Of a stretch of DNA of 64,000 nucleotides, positions 51,940 through 62,280 are shown piece by piece. Under the pieces are notes generated by a model. The model was not told the DNA's origin and did not search any database. It saw only the letters and a program-made list of their open reading frames with translations. Location: NCBI GenBank assembly GCA_022819945.1, contig JAJEGI010000051.1, forward strand, positions 1-64,000. Direction: 5' to 3'. The position numbers and the translations under genes are program-made. This DNA is from Candidatus Poribacteria bacterium (GTDB lineage: Bacteria; Poribacteria; WGA-4E; WGA-3G). The first letter of the stretch is position 1; each line of letters begins with the position of its first letter.

Positions 51940-53100
51940 TTAACTCCTGCTCGCAAGTTTATTCGCAAAAATACTGATTAAGCCACCAAGCATTATATAT
52001 CCGAACATGACTTCAAGGGTAACGAGGATACGTGCAGAGGTATTGGCAGCAACTACATCCCCGAATCCAAGTGTCGTAAAGGTTACGATGCTAAAGTAAA
52101 AAGATTTCCAAAATGTTAAATGTTCATCTGCTTCGGTATCAATGGCCTGGTGAAATTGAGGCGTTGTCTCTTGTAGCCATTCCGGATACCACATTGGTGA
52201 CGGCATATATACAAGTGAAAACGAGAGCGCGATGAGCAGTGACCATAATGCCCAAAGTGCAAGACTGCGACCATAATCTGAACTCCATTTCCAAACGAAT
52301 GCCCAAAACGGGTGATTCTCTTTGAAAGCACGGATGAACTGCTGATCTCCCACATAACGTTTGAAAAAAGGATTCAAGACCCCATTAATATCTTCATTAT
52401 TCAAATGGAATTCTGTTGACTGCTCAGATTGATGCCGCAACTTGTTGCGCAACGATTGCCATATCGTGTCCGAGATAAAACTCACCTGACGATAGGATAC
52501 CGCAACAGCGAACCGTGCAGCAGTGAAGTCTGTTTTTCCGAGAAACGTTGCCTCATTAAAGATCACCGTTTCTGAGAATCGGGCTTGTACGAAGTCCAAC
52601 TCGTTAGAAAAAAATGCGTTTTTGAAATGCACAGTATCTTGAAAAATCGCATTTCTGAAAACCCCATTTTCTGAGAATCGGGTCTCATTGAAATCTGCAA
52701 CCTGCTGAAAATGCGTTTTTGAAAACCGAGCCATGCCGTGAAAAATTGTTCCACGGAAAAGGGCTGAACCTTCAAACACTGATTCTCCGAAGTCACAAGC
52801 ACTTTGAAACACACTCTTTCGGAGATGAACGGCATCTTGGAAAACAGAATTTCCGAAAAACACCTCTTTTTTGAAAAAGGTATTCTCGAATTTGATAAGG
52901 TTTTTAAACGTGCACCGGATACAAACAATTTCCTTATCAACCGCGAATTTGCCTTCAACATCCACTGCGGATTCAGGCGAAAAGACGATTGCCCCCTCAA
53001 TTATACAATCTGTCAGAAACACGCTTTCGTAATCTGATTGCAAAAGCGAAAGGAGTGTGTCCGCCTCAAGCGTCTGTTCAGTACCGTGATAAATCTGCAT
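51940..53100 (-). CDS. pentapeptide-repeat protein fused to a two-TM potassium channel (paralogue 2)
   Basis: Same plan as the protein at 46403: an N-terminal pentapeptide-repeat helix (about 60-210, with ADFNETRF and TDFTAARF units), a linker with NPFFKRYVGDQQFIRAF, then two membrane helices around FYFSIVTFTTLGFGD. The C-terminal third is almost identical between the two; the repeat part has diverged. ATG at 53100 is supported by AAGGAG about 7 nt upstream; the open frame extends to 53154. It sits in a tight series between two DUF1501 genes. Confidence 0.82.
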   Translation of the reverse strand: MQIYHGTEQTLEADTLLSLLQSDYESVFLTDCIIEGAIVFSPESAVDVEGKFAVDKEIVCIRCTFKNLIKFENTFFKKEVFFGNSVFQDAVHLRKSVFQSACDFGESVFEGSALFRGTIFHGMARFSKTHFQQVADFNETRFSENGVFRNAIFQDTVHFKNAFFSNELDFVQARFSETVIFNEATFLGKTDFTAARFAVAVSYRQVSFISDTIWQSLRNKLRHQSEQSTEFHLNNEDINGVLNPFFKRYVGDQQFIRAFKENHPFWAFVWKWSSDYGRSLALWALWSLLIALSFSLVYMPSPMWYPEWLQETTPQFHQAIDTEADEHLTFWKSFYFSIVTFTTLGFGDVVAANTSARILVTLEVMFGYIMLGGLISIFANKLASRS

Positions 53101-53182
53101 ATTAGCTCCTTGCGGCTCGAAAACTGTAGACGCGAAAATTTCACGGATAGACACAGATACAGGCTACAATATAGGAGCGGTA

Positions 53183-54661
53183 TTATGCTAATATCTCGTT
53201 GACGATCCGCGCTTTCTCTTCAACCCCAGTTAACCGGTGATCAAGCCCCTGGAACTTATAGGTCAACCGCTCGTGATCGATGCCGAGTTGATGGAGAATG
53301 GTAGCGTTTATGTCCCGAGCAGAAACAGGATCTTTGACAATATTGTAGCTAAAGTCATCAGTTTCACCGTGAACGACACCACCTTTGATACCACCGCCAG
53401 CCATCCAACGCGTAAAGCATTTCGGATGGTGGTCGCGTCCATAATTATCCCGACTGAGTTTGCCTTGACAGTAAACAGTGCGTCCGAATTCACCACCCCA
53501 AGCGACTAACGTTTCGTCGAGCATACCGCGCTGTTTCAGGTCTTGAACGAGCGCAGTCGAAGGCTGATCGATATCGCGAGCCTGATTGCGGATATTCTTA
53601 GGAAGGTCGCCGTGTTGATCCCACCCGCGGTGGAAGATTTGAACAAGGCGAACATCGCGCTCCATCATCCGACGTGCGAGAATACAGCAGTTAGCAAATG
53701 TACCGGGAGTCTTCACCTCAGGTCCATACATTTCCAGAACATGCTCAGGTTCCTGCGACAGATCCGCGAGTTCCGGGACACTCGTCTGCATCCGGAACGC
53801 CATCTCATACTGCGAGATACGCGCATGCGTTTCGGGATCACCGACTTCCTCGTAGAGTTCCTTGTTGAGTTCAACGAGGGTGTCTAACATCTGTTTCCGG
53901 GTCTTCTCGTTGACACCTTCCGGGTTTGAGAGGAATAATACGGGATCGCCTTGGCTGCGGAGTAGCACACCTTGATGCTCCGATGGGAGAAAACCGGCAC
54001 CCCAGAGGCGGTTGTAAAGTGCTTGGGCACCCTTTGGACCGCTCCAAGTCGCGTTCATCACGATAAAAGCAGGCAGGTTTCGGTTTTCACTACCGAGGCC
54101 ATAACTCAACCACGCACCAAGACTCGGTTTACCCGGATTCTCATCGCCAGTACAGAAAAAGGTGATCGCAGGATCGTGGTTGATCGCTTCGGTGTGTACC
54201 GACTTGATAATCGCGAGGTCTTTCACCATAGATGCCGTATGTGGCAGCAATTCGCTAATCCATACACCGTCACCACCGTTGTCGTACTTCTTGAATTCAA
54301 ATATAGACGGGGCAATAGGGAATTTATCCTGTCCGGAGGTCATCGTGGTAAGGCGTTGCCCCATACGGACGGATTCTGGGAGATCCGTATCAAACCATTC
54401 CCCCATATTCGGTTTGTAGTCGTACAGATCCAATTGTGAAGGTGCCCCCGACATAAAGAGGTAAACCGCACGTTTCGCCTTGGGGGCAAAGTGTGGCAAT
54501 TCTGGCAGACCTCCGAATTTCGGTGCTGCTTGTCCTTCAAGGGCGTTCACAACGGCGTTCGGCAGCAGCGTGGCGAGTGCCGCACCACCCAGTCCTGACG
54601 CACACTTCCCAAAAAATTGCCGACGCGTCTCAAGTTTCAGATATTCCTTAATTGGGTCCAT
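53183..54661 (-). CDS. DUF1501 (sulfatase-like) exported protein, paralogue 2
   Basis: Tat-type signal ([24 protein letters not shown]), then the same DUF1501 landmarks as the copy at 50410, including [13 protein letters not shown] and [10 protein letters not shown]. The two proteins can be aligned end to end almost without gaps. AAAGGAGA lies 6-7 nt before the ATG at 54661. It lies 37 bp after the LRR gene and 82 bp before the channel gene, within one probable operon. The duplication has kept a channel gene between the copies. Confidence 0.9.
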   Translation of the reverse strand: MDPIKEYLKLETRRQFFGKCASGLGGAALATLLPNAVVNALEGQAAPKFGGLPELPHFAPKAKRAVYLFMSGAPSQLDLYDYKPNMGEWFDTDLPESVRMGQRLTTMTSGQDKFPIAPSIFEFKKYDNGGDGVWISELLPHTASMVKDLAIIKSVHTEAINHDPAITFFCTGDENPGKPSLGAWLSYGLGSENRNLPAFIVMNATWSGPKGAQALYNRLWGAGFLPSEHQGVLLRSQGDPVLFLSNPEGVNEKTRKQMLDTLVELNKELYEEVGDPETHARISQYEMAFRMQTSVPELADLSQEPEHVLEMYGPEVKTPGTFANCCILARRMMERDVRLVQIFHRGWDQHGDLPKNIRNQARDIDQPSTALVQDLKQRGMLDETLVAWGGEFGRTVYCQGKLSRDNYGRDHHPKCFTRWMAGGGIKGGVVHGETDDFSYNIVKDPVSARDINATILHQLGIDHERLTYKFQGLDHRLTGVEEKARIVNEILA

Positions 54662-54698
54662 TGTTATCTCCTTTGGCAATACCTACTCCTAATATGTT

Positions 54699-57600
54699 TC
54701 ACCTATTGGTAGGTAGTGAAATATTCGGTTCCTCTGGTGCTGGTATATCCAGTTCCAAATCTGGAATCTGTTGAAGGAGCTTGCGGAGCGGTTCCATATC
54801 CTGAATTGGATTATAGCTAACTTTTAAACTTGTTAAACTTGTAAACTGTTCAATTTGGCTGATGTCGTTGATCCGGTTGCGGTCAACGTGCAAAACACTT
54901 AACTGTGTAGAGCCAACGATTGGTGAAAGATCTTGGATTTGATTCCTCCCAAGTCCCAATTCACGCAAATGTGTTAGTTTAGAAAGTGGTGAGATATTAC
55001 TAATTTGATTCCCCCAGATCAATAACGTCCTCAACAAGGTCAACTCGGTGAGTGGCGTAATATCACTAATTTGATTCCGCCAAGCCCACAATTTTGTCAA
55101 CTGCGTCAAACCAGCAATCGGTTTTATGTCGTTAATTAGATTTCCGCCGAGATTTAGCTCTACTAACGAGACCAATTCAGTTAGCGGTGTGATGTTGCTT
55201 ATTTGATTTCTATGAAGTCTTAACTTTGTCAGCTCTGTTAACGGACCGAGTGGTTTGATATTGCTGATTTGATTGTCTTGAAGCCATAACGCTCTCAATT
55301 GTGTCAAATTAGCGAGTGGCGTGATGTCACTGATCTGATTATCCCATAGCCATAACACTGTCAACTGTTTTAAGTTAGCGATAGGTTTTATGTCACTGAT
55401 CTGGTTTCCAGCGAGAGATAGCTCGTTTAACTGTGTCAAATTAGCAAGTGGTGTGAGATCGCTGATTTGATTGTCCTTGAGGTATAACCCTGACAACTGT
55501 GTCAATCCGGTCAGTGGTGTAATATCGCTGACTTGATTCCCGCGAAGTTCTAAAGTTTTTAATCCTATGGCTTTCTCAAGTCCTGTTAAGTCGGTTATCC
55601 CGCTGTTATCCGCCTCAAGACGCTCTAATTCTTGCAATCTTTTTGCAGGGATGGTGTCGCTGCGCCCTAAATCGAGTGCCTTTCGCACTGCGTTGGCTAA
55701 ATTGCGGTCCTGTATTGTCGGGTCCGGGACAAACGTGTTTGGAAGCTGGCCTTGGATATCTGATTCTAAATTCGGGAGTTGGTTCAACAGTCTTTCGAGA
55801 GGACTCATATCCTGAATCGGATTCCCTTTGACATTTAAAAGCGTTAAATTCGTCAGGTTTTCAACAGGACTGATATCCTCGATCTGATTGTCTTGGATCC
55901 ATAATTCTGTGAGTTGTGTCAAATTAGCGAGCGGTGTAATGTCGCTGATCTCATTATATGGGATCCATAATTCTGTGAGTTGTGTCAAATTAGTGAGCGG
56001 TGTGATGTCGCTGATCTGATTCTTCCCGAGGGTTAAGTCTATCAATTGAAGCAGGTCAGTGAGAGGTCTGATGTCCCTAACCCGATTATTCGCGAGGTTG
56101 AGTCGTGTTAATTGTGTCAAATTAGTGAGCGGTGTGATGTCACTAATCTGATTGCCCCAAAGGGTTAGTTTCGTCAGTTGTGTCAATCCAGTAAGTGGTG
56201 TTAGGTCGCTAATCTGAATTTTTTGAAGCATTAACTCAGTGAGTTGTGTCAAATTGGCGAGCGGCGTGAGATCGCTGATTGGGTTCCCATCGAGTCCTAA
56301 TCTTGTCAACTGGGCCAAATTACCGATAGGTTTTATGTCGATGATTTGGTTGTCCTGAAGCATTAACTCAGTGAGTTGTGGCAAATTAGTAAGCGGTTTT
56401 ATGTCGATGATTTGATTGGCATGGATTGATAATTCTGTGAGTTGTGTCAAGTTAGTGATAGGTTTTATATCGGTGATCTGATTGCCTGAAAGCCATAACC
56501 GGCTGAGCGCTGTCAACCCACTAATTGGTTCTATGTCAGTGATTTGGTTTCCGTTGAGCGATAAGTTACGAAGCTGCACGAGTCCGGCAATCGGTTTTAT
56601 GTTGGTGATCTGATTGTTCCAGAGAGATAACTCTTGCAACTTCGTTAATCCAGCAAGCGGTGTAATGTCACTGATTTGGTTATTAAAAAGCCATAACTGG
56701 CTGCTGAGCTCCGTCAATCCCGCAAGTGGTGTAATGTCACTGATTTGATTGCCATACATCGATAATTCTGTCAGTTGTGTCAAGTTCTCAAGTGGTTTTA
56801 TGTCGCTGATTCGGTTTGCTGAAAGCCATAACTGTGTGAGCTCTGTCAACCCAGCAAGTGGTTTTATGTCAGTGATTTGGTTTCCGGTGAGCAATAAGTT
56901 ACGGAGTTGTACAAGTCCTACAATAGGTTTTATATCGCTGATTTTATTATCGTGAAGCGATAAGAATGTTAACTGTGCCAATCCCGCAAGCGGTGTGATG
57001 TCGCTGATTTCATTATCGTCAATGGATAATCTTGTCAACTGTGTCAATCCTGCGAGCGGTGTGAGGTCCGTGATTTGATTAGGACCGAGGTAGAGTTCCG
57101 TCAACTGTGTCAATCCTGCGAGCGGTGTGAGGTCCGTGATTTGATTCTGTCTAACATTTAACGACTTCAACTGCGCTAACGCAGTGAAGGATGTGATGTC
57201 CTCAATCTGATTGCCCCAGAGCCGTAACCATCGCAACTGCGTCAAGTTAGCAAGTGGTGTGATGTCACTGACTTCATTATTCATAAGGGTTAGTTCTGTA
57301 AGCTGCGTCAATCCTGTGAGTGGCGTGATGTCGTTGATTTGGTTGTTATCAAGCCATAAGGTTGTCAGTTTCGTCAGTCCGGCGAGGGGTGTAATGTCGC
57401 TAATCTGAGTTTCTATGAGGTATAACTTTTCCAGTTGCGTCAATTCCGCGAGCGGTGTGATGTCGCTCACTGGTTTTCTCATGATGGATAACTCTGTAAG
57501 CTGCGTCAATTCCGCGAGCGGCGTAAGGTCGTCGATTGGATTATTCCCAAGATATAAACGCGTCAGTTGCGTCAAGTTTGCAATTGGTTTTATATCGCGA

Positions 57601-57989
57601 ATTTGATTTCCGCTACACGACAATTCTGTAAGTTTTGTCAAGTTCGCTACCGGTGTGATGTCCCCGATTTGGTTGTCGTAAATTGATAATTCTGTGAGGT
57701 GTACCAAGTTAGCGAGCAGTGTGATGTCCTGAATTTGATTCTTTTGCAGTTCTAAAATTTTTAAACCTGTTGCCTGCTCCAGTCCGGTTAGGTCTTTTAT
57801 ACCTTTTTCTTTTCCATCTAAATGCTCTAATTCTTCCAACGCCGTTTGTGGAATAGGATCGGTCGCGCTTAAACCGAGAGCCTCGCGCACAGCAGCGGCT
57901 AAATTGCCATCCGGTATTGTCACGGCATGGCTTGCCGAATAAGTAAGGGACGCTATGAGAATAGTAAGGATCATGCAAAACCTTTTCAT
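54699..57989 (-). CDS. giant secreted leucine-rich-repeat protein (internalin-like)
   Basis: Signal peptide at about 1-23 (YSASHA). An N-terminal cap (IPDGNLAAAVREALGL) precedes some 28 LRR units of 22 residues (LTQLTEL-x-x-x-NQI-x-DITPLA-x). A second cap of the same kind (about 760, IQDRNLANAVRKALDL) begins a second block of about 12 LRR units, so the protein is an internal duplication. It would form two long curved solenoids for protein or glycan binding outside the cell. No anchor is seen at the C-terminus. DNA repeats are very alike, so unit number may vary among strains. Confidence 0.9.
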   Translation of the reverse strand: MKRFCMILTILIASLTYSASHAVTIPDGNLAAAVREALGLSATDPIPQTALEELEHLDGKEKGIKDLTGLEQATGLKILELQKNQIQDITLLANLVHLTELSIYDNQIGDITPVANLTKLTELSCSGNQIRDIKPIANLTQLTRLYLGNNPIDDLTPLAELTQLTELSIMRKPVSDITPLAELTQLEKLYLIETQISDITPLAGLTKLTTLWLDNNQINDITPLTGLTQLTELTLMNNEVSDITPLANLTQLRWLRLWGNQIEDITSFTALAQLKSLNVRQNQITDLTPLAGLTQLTELYLGPNQITDLTPLAGLTQLTRLSIDDNEISDITPLAGLAQLTFLSLHDNKISDIKPIVGLVQLRNLLLTGNQITDIKPLAGLTELTQLWLSANRISDIKPLENLTQLTELSMYGNQISDITPLAGLTELSSQLWLFNNQISDITPLAGLTKLQELSLWNNQITNIKPIAGLVQLRNLSLNGNQITDIEPISGLTALSRLWLSGNQITDIKPITNLTQLTELSIHANQIIDIKPLTNLPQLTELMLQDNQIIDIKPIGNLAQLTRLGLDGNPISDLTPLANLTQLTELMLQKIQISDLTPLTGLTQLTKLTLWGNQISDITPLTNLTQLTRLNLANNRVRDIRPLTDLLQLIDLTLGKNQISDITPLTNLTQLTELWIPYNEISDITPLANLTQLTELWIQDNQIEDISPVENLTNLTLLNVKGNPIQDMSPLERLLNQLPNLESDIQGQLPNTFVPDPTIQDRNLANAVRKALDLGRSDTIPAKRLQELERLEADNSGITDLTGLEKAIGLKTLELRGNQVSDITPLTGLTQLSGLYLKDNQISDLTPLANLTQLNELSLAGNQISDIKPIANLKQLTVLWLWDNQISDITPLANLTQLRALWLQDNQISNIKPLGPLTELTKLRLHRNQISNITPLTELVSLVELNLGGNLINDIKPIAGLTQLTKLWAWRNQISDITPLTELTLLRTLLIWGNQISNISPLSKLTHLRELGLGRNQIQDLSPIVGSTQLSVLHVDRNRINDISQIEQFTSLTSLKVSYNPIQDMEPLRKLLQQIPDLELDIPAPEEPNISLPTNR

Positions 57990-58055
57990 AATCTGAACGC
58001 AATCCTTAGATATAGGCAGACAATCTTTAGTGCTGAAATCTAAATCGTATACACT

Positions 58056-58169
58056 TTAATCTTTAAGAGGCCCTGGTATATCCAGTTCCTTTTGTGGAAT
58101 ACCGTTGCTTGAATCCAGATTGAGGGCTTCTTGCACGGCGGTGGCTAAATTAGCATCGAATATCGTCAT
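58056..58169 (-). pseudogene. remnant of an LRR-protein gene: cap joined to C-terminus
   Basis: A 37-codon frame reads MTIFDANLATAVQEALNLDS, then IPQKELDIPGPLKD. The first part matches the LRR cap of the neighbouring giant protein and the end (DIPGPLKD) its C-terminus (LDIPAPEEP). All LRR units are missing. No SD is visible. It is most simply a duplicate that lost its repeats by recombination between like units. Confidence 0.65.
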
Positions 58170-58223
58170 TTCGGAGTTTTCATCAAATGGGCGCGACCCA
58201 GAGATCGCGCCCACTTGGTTTAA

Positions 58224-61200
58224 TTATCCCTTATTCAGGACTTCGTCCAGATTCAGGATTAGGTTCGCAATCATCGTCCATGCAGCGACTTCGGCTGCAT
58301 CTAAAGTTTCATCGGGTGTCGATTCGCCGACAGCGATCAGTTCTTTGGCGGCTTCCGGGTTTGCTGTCAACTCCTCATGGTGCGCTTGGAATGTCTCCAA
58401 CAGCAGGGCTTCCTCTTTCGGTTTCGGGAGTCGGGCAGTCGCTGCCTCAAAGAGGTAGGCGATGCGTTCTTCCGTTGTCTCACCACCCTCTTTAACCGTG
58501 CGTTCTGCAAAAGCACGCGCCGCTTCAAAGAACTGCGGATCGTTCATCAACATTAACGCCTGCATCGGCGTGTTCGTGCGTTCACGACGGATGGTGCAGG
58601 CTTCACGGGATGGCGCGTCCAAAATGTTCATCTGTGGCGGTGGCGCAGTCCGCTTCCAAAATGTGTAGAGACTCCTGCGATATATTTTATCGGCACCGGT
58701 ATCTTTAACAAACGTGTCGGTATTAGAACCAGTGAATCCGACGGCTTTCCAGAGTCCATCCGGTTGCGGCGGTTTGACACTCGGCCCCCCAACTTTGGTA
58801 TACAACAAGTCGCTGACAGCAAGCGCGTTATCACGCACAGTTTCGGCATCCAGTCGGTACCTCGGCGCGCGAGAGAGCAACGCGTTATCCGCATCACGTT
58901 CCAGTTTTTCGGGCGTAACCTTCGCGCTCTGACGATAGGTCGCTGATGTAAGCATCAATTTCAGCATCGCTTGAATATCCCAACCGGAGGCAATAAATTC
59001 GGTTGCCAACCAGTCGAGAAGTTCGGGATGCACAGGCGGTGTACCTTGCGTGCCAAAATCCTCTGCTGTGACGACAATGCCAGTACCGAAGACATCTTGC
59101 CAGAACCTGTTGATAGCGACCCGCGCAGTAAGTGGATGTTCCGGTGAAAGCAGCCACTTCGCAAAACCGAGACGATCCGGCGTTGTATCTTCTGACAAAG
59201 CTGGCAGCACTGCGGGGGTTTGCGGATAAACTTGTTCGCCAGGGTGTTGGTATTCACCACGTGCCAAAACGTAAGCACCCCTCGGTTCAGTCCGTTCTTG
59301 CATCACGAGCGTCGTCGTTAATGAACCGTCCAGTGTGTTCCGCTTTTGTCGTGTCGCGCCTAAGTCCGCAAAGACCTCTTTCAAATCCGCGAATGCACGA
59401 TGGGCATTTTCGTTGACGCTTTTGTCAAGCGTGATGTTAGCCCGGTAGTAATCCCTGATTTGATCCTTCTGCGCGGTCTCGCGTTCGCCGCGAGACGTGC
59501 CAGCAATATCTACAATGTTAGCTGGCAACATCGGTGGCGCACTTTCCATACGGAAGTAGAAACCCGAGGGACCTGAGTAGTTGACGACTTTCAGGAGTAG
59601 TGTATTGTTACCGGGTTTGAGTTGCACCTGCACCTGTTCTTGGTCGGCAGCGGCATCCCGCTGGACGTTTTTGGCAAGGAGTTCGGTGCCATTCATCCAG
59701 ACCTTCAGCGCATCGTTGCTCCCGATATGCAACAAGGCTTTCTGCTGGGTAACGGAGGAGATGTTCCTAAAGAGGTAGGTGGCACTGTTTTCACCAACGA
59801 TGTCGTTATGCACCTGTTCATCAACCCAGTGGCTCTGCTGTTCCCATTTGATGGTTTTGCCGTTCACCTCAAACGTGTTGCCTGTATTGACCGCTTTCGT
59901 TTCAGGTTCATAAACCTGATAGAAGGCGAGGTTACCGTGTTCCGCTGTGAACGGACCCGCAGCGTGCCAGTTGCCTAATCCTATCTTGGAACCGATCGGA
60001 TAAATGGTTGCTGCATCTGTGAGCGCGAGTCGGAAGCGACCTAATTGCTTCTGACGTAGATCGAACTCGTGCTTAAGCCGGACTTTCAATCTACCGCCTT
60101 CCATCCCAAACGGTGCAGCCACAAGGAAGACCGCTTGTCGATTTTCGCGCCTTCTGTCAAGTGCCCATCCTGTTTCCGGTTTATCGTCAATCGCGTTTGC
60201 AATAACACCACCGAGATTATCTTCACCCATGACCTGTTCGTGGTCCGCCCACGCTTGCACAATGTGGACAGGTGTCCACGGGTCGGCTACTTCGGCCCCT
60301 TCAGTTTCATTTTCCGCACTTGCATCGGCATCAGGAGTGTCTTCTACTCGCGCCTCAGCATCGGTATCATCTGTAGGTGTGCTTTCTGCTTGTGCATCGG
60401 CATCAGCATCGGGAGTGTCTTCTACTTGTGCCGCAGTATCGGCATCCGCAGCAGGTGTATCCGCTACTTGTGCTTCGGTGTCAGCATCCGCAGCAGGTGT
60501 GCTTCCGGCTTCTGCATCGGTGGTTTCGCCATCCGTTTGCGTCTCAGTGTCAGCATCGCCATCGCTACTTTCTGCTACCGGAGATTCTTCGCTCTCTGCT
60601 GCAGGTGGTGCAATGAAAAGCGTGAAATCGGTCAGGACAACGTTACCGTTACTGCTTCTGCCGAACCCGCTGTTTGGCAAAGATTCGTGCGTGATACCTT
60701 CTAATCGCACCGCACTCCATTTGCCGGGTGGCAGATCTACAATTACCTCGTAGGTCTCCTGTTCGGGATTGGTGCCGCTGGCTAATATGGAGTTATCCTC
60801 TAAAACTTCGAGTGTCGCCCCACCTTTTGAATAAAGCGATGTCGGTTTCAGCGTTGTCCAGCGCGGCATCCTGTTTTCCCACGCGATTTGCGTCGCATCA
60901 AGTTCCGGGATAGGGGCTTTGGTTTGGGCATCTAACTCGGCGATCTGTTCATCAAACGCAGCGAGTTCCGCTTCCTGCTCTGGGGTCGGCAACTTTACAA
61001 CAGGCGGAGAATCCTTACGGTTGCCGTCCATCGCGTTTTCAGTGATATTGTTAAAATAGGCGTAGAGTTGATAGAATTCTTTCTGTGTAATCGGATCGTA
61101 TTTATGGTCGTGGCACTGCGCGCACCCGACAGTTAGTCCCATCCAGACGGTCGAGGTGGTATTGGCTCTGTCGATAGCGTATCGGACGTAGTATTCCGCA

Positions 61201-62144
61201 TCAATCGAACCGCCCTCGCTCGTCGTAACGTGGCACCGATTGAACCCCGTAGCGACCTGCTGATCCCGTGTCGGTTCCGGCAGGAGGTCACCCGCTAACT
61301 GCTCAATCGTAAACTGATCGAACGGCATATTTTTGTTAAACGCATTGATAACCCAATCACGGTAAGGCCACATTTCGCGGTAGTTATCTAAATGGAGTCC
61401 ATGCGTATCGCCGTACCGTGCGACATCTAACCAGAAGCGACCGAGATGCTCGCCATATTCCGGTTTCGCCATAAAGGTATCAATCAGTTTTTCGTAAGCG
61501 TCGGGGGAATCGTCTGCAAGGAATTGATGAATCTCTTCGCGCGTCGGCGGTAGACCGGTAAGATCGAAACTTATACGTCGGATGAGCGTCCGTTTATCCG
61601 CTTCACTCGCAGGCGTGAGTCCTTCTTTTTCCAGTCGTGAAAGGATGAACGCGTCAATCGGGTTTCGCACCCAGTCTCTGTTCTTGACATCAGGTGTCGT
61701 TGGGCGGACAGGTGTGGTGAATGCCCAATGTTCTTCCCAATTCGCACCTTCGCGAATCCACTGGGTAACGGCTTCAATCTGTTCTTGTGTTAGCGTCTTA
61801 TTGAAGTCTGCCGGTGGCATACGGTAGGTATCGTCATCGGATACAATGCGAAGATGGAGTTCGCTCTCTGCGGGTTTACCGGGGACAATTACAGGGTATC
61901 CGCTCGGTTCAGAGAACGCACCCGCTTTCGTGTCAAGTCGGAGGTCAGCCTGTCGGGTCTTGGCATCCGGTCCGTGACAGGCGAAGCAGTTATCCGCAAG
62001 GATCGGGCGGATATCGAGATTGTAATTCAAAGTGGCTTGTGGTGTCTCGTGATGGTCCGCAGATGCCGCGGAAAGTCCAAACACGGCGAGGCAGAAACAC
62101 ACCAACGTAGCTAATAGTGGAATCGTATTATTAGCAATCTTCAC
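58224..62144 (-). CDS. PSCyt1/DUF1549-DUF1553 (PSD1) secreted protein
   Basis: Signal peptide at about 1-30. CFACH (about 53-57) is a single c-type heme motif of the planctomycete cytochrome PSCyt1 domain. DUF1549 (PSCyt2) spans about 150-370 and DUF1553 (PSD1) about 990-1270, with RVAINRFWQDVFGTGIV and ATYRQSA. Between them a middle part includes an acidic low-complexity linker (about 510-620) of repeated A-D-T/D-A-E units. Such proteins are thought to be exported redox or hydrolytic proteins that work with DUF1501 proteins, two of which lie downstream. GTG start at 62144 with GGGAG 8 nt upstream. Confidence 0.92.
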   Translation of the reverse strand: MKIANNTIPLLATLVCFCLAVFGLSAASADHHETPQATLNYNLDIRPILADNCFACHGPDAKTRQADLRLDTKAGAFSEPSGYPVIVPGKPAESELHLRIVSDDDTYRMPPADFNKTLTQEQIEAVTQWIREGANWEEHWAFTTPVRPTTPDVKNRDWVRNPIDAFILSRLEKEGLTPASEADKRTLIRRISFDLTGLPPTREEIHQFLADDSPDAYEKLIDTFMAKPEYGEHLGRFWLDVARYGDTHGLHLDNYREMWPYRDWVINAFNKNMPFDQFTIEQLAGDLLPEPTRDQQVATGFNRCHVTTSEGGSIDAEYYVRYAIDRANTTSTVWMGLTVGCAQCHDHKYDPITQKEFYQLYAYFNNITENAMDGNRKDSPPVVKLPTPEQEAELAAFDEQIAELDAQTKAPIPELDATQIAWENRMPRWTTLKPTSLYSKGGATLEVLEDNSILASGTNPEQETYEVIVDLPPGKWSAVRLEGITHESLPNSGFGRSSNGNVVLTDFTLFIAPPAAESEESPVAESSDGDADTETQTDGETTDAEAGSTPAADADTEAQVADTPAADADTAAQVEDTPDADADAQAESTPTDDTDAEARVEDTPDADASAENETEGAEVADPWTPVHIVQAWADHEQVMGEDNLGGVIANAIDDKPETGWALDRRRENRQAVFLVAAPFGMEGGRLKVRLKHEFDLRQKQLGRFRLALTDAATIYPIGSKIGLGNWHAAGPFTAEHGNLAFYQVYEPETKAVNTGNTFEVNGKTIKWEQQSHWVDEQVHNDIVGENSATYLFRNISSVTQQKALLHIGSNDALKVWMNGTELLAKNVQRDAAADQEQVQVQLKPGNNTLLLKVVNYSGPSGFYFRMESAPPMLPANIVDIAGTSRGERETAQKDQIRDYYRANITLDKSVNENAHRAFADLKEVFADLGATRQKRNTLDGSLTTTLVMQERTEPRGAYVLARGEYQHPGEQVYPQTPAVLPALSEDTTPDRLGFAKWLLSPEHPLTARVAINRFWQDVFGTGIVVTAEDFGTQGTPPVHPELLDWLATEFIASGWDIQAMLKLMLTSATYRQSAKVTPEKLERDADNALLSRAPRYRLDAETVRDNALAVSDLLYTKVGGPSVKPPQPDGLWKAVGFTGSNTDTFVKDTGADKIYRRSLYTFWKRTAPPPQMNILDAPSREACTIRRERTNTPMQALMLMNDPQFFEAARAFAERTVKEGGETTEERIAYLFEAATARLPKPKEEALLLETFQAHHEELTANPEAAKELIAVGESTPDETLDAAEVAAWTMIANLILNLDEVLNKG
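60290..60570 (-). repeat. degenerate tandem repeat coding the acidic linker
   Basis: Units of roughly 45 bp, with GCATC and TCTTCTACT phrases on the plus strand, recur six or so times. They encode A-D-x-D-A-x-V-E-D-T-P-type acidic repeats. Likely source of length variation. Confidence 0.6.
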
Positions 62145-62266
62145 TGGAATTCTCCCTTTTTCAGCGTTGTAGTGGGAAATTTATCAACTCTCTATACCAA
62201 AAATCTAAATCGCAATTTCCTATACCGGATTTGGCAATTTGTGACGTTTGGCTAATCAAAAGGTTT

Positions 62267-62278
62267 AGCAATATTGCT
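62267..62278. promoter_or_regulatory. perfect palindrome at the PSCyt/PSD1 transcription start
   Basis: AGCAATATTGCT is a perfect 12-bp palindrome centred close to the predicted +1 of the minus-strand promoter. A repressor bound here could block the operon. Confidence 0.45.
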
Positions 62279-62280
62279 AT

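Noticed and set aside
55000..57900. Regularly spaced short repeats suggesting a CRISPR array
   Set aside because: The 66-bp period is that of 22-residue LRR units in one open frame; there are no constant repeats with unique spacers.
60069..60704. Plus-strand open frame with periodic Cys/Ile repeats
   Set aside because: Antisense to the acidic tandem repeat of the PSCyt/PSD1 gene; the periodicity comes from that repeat.
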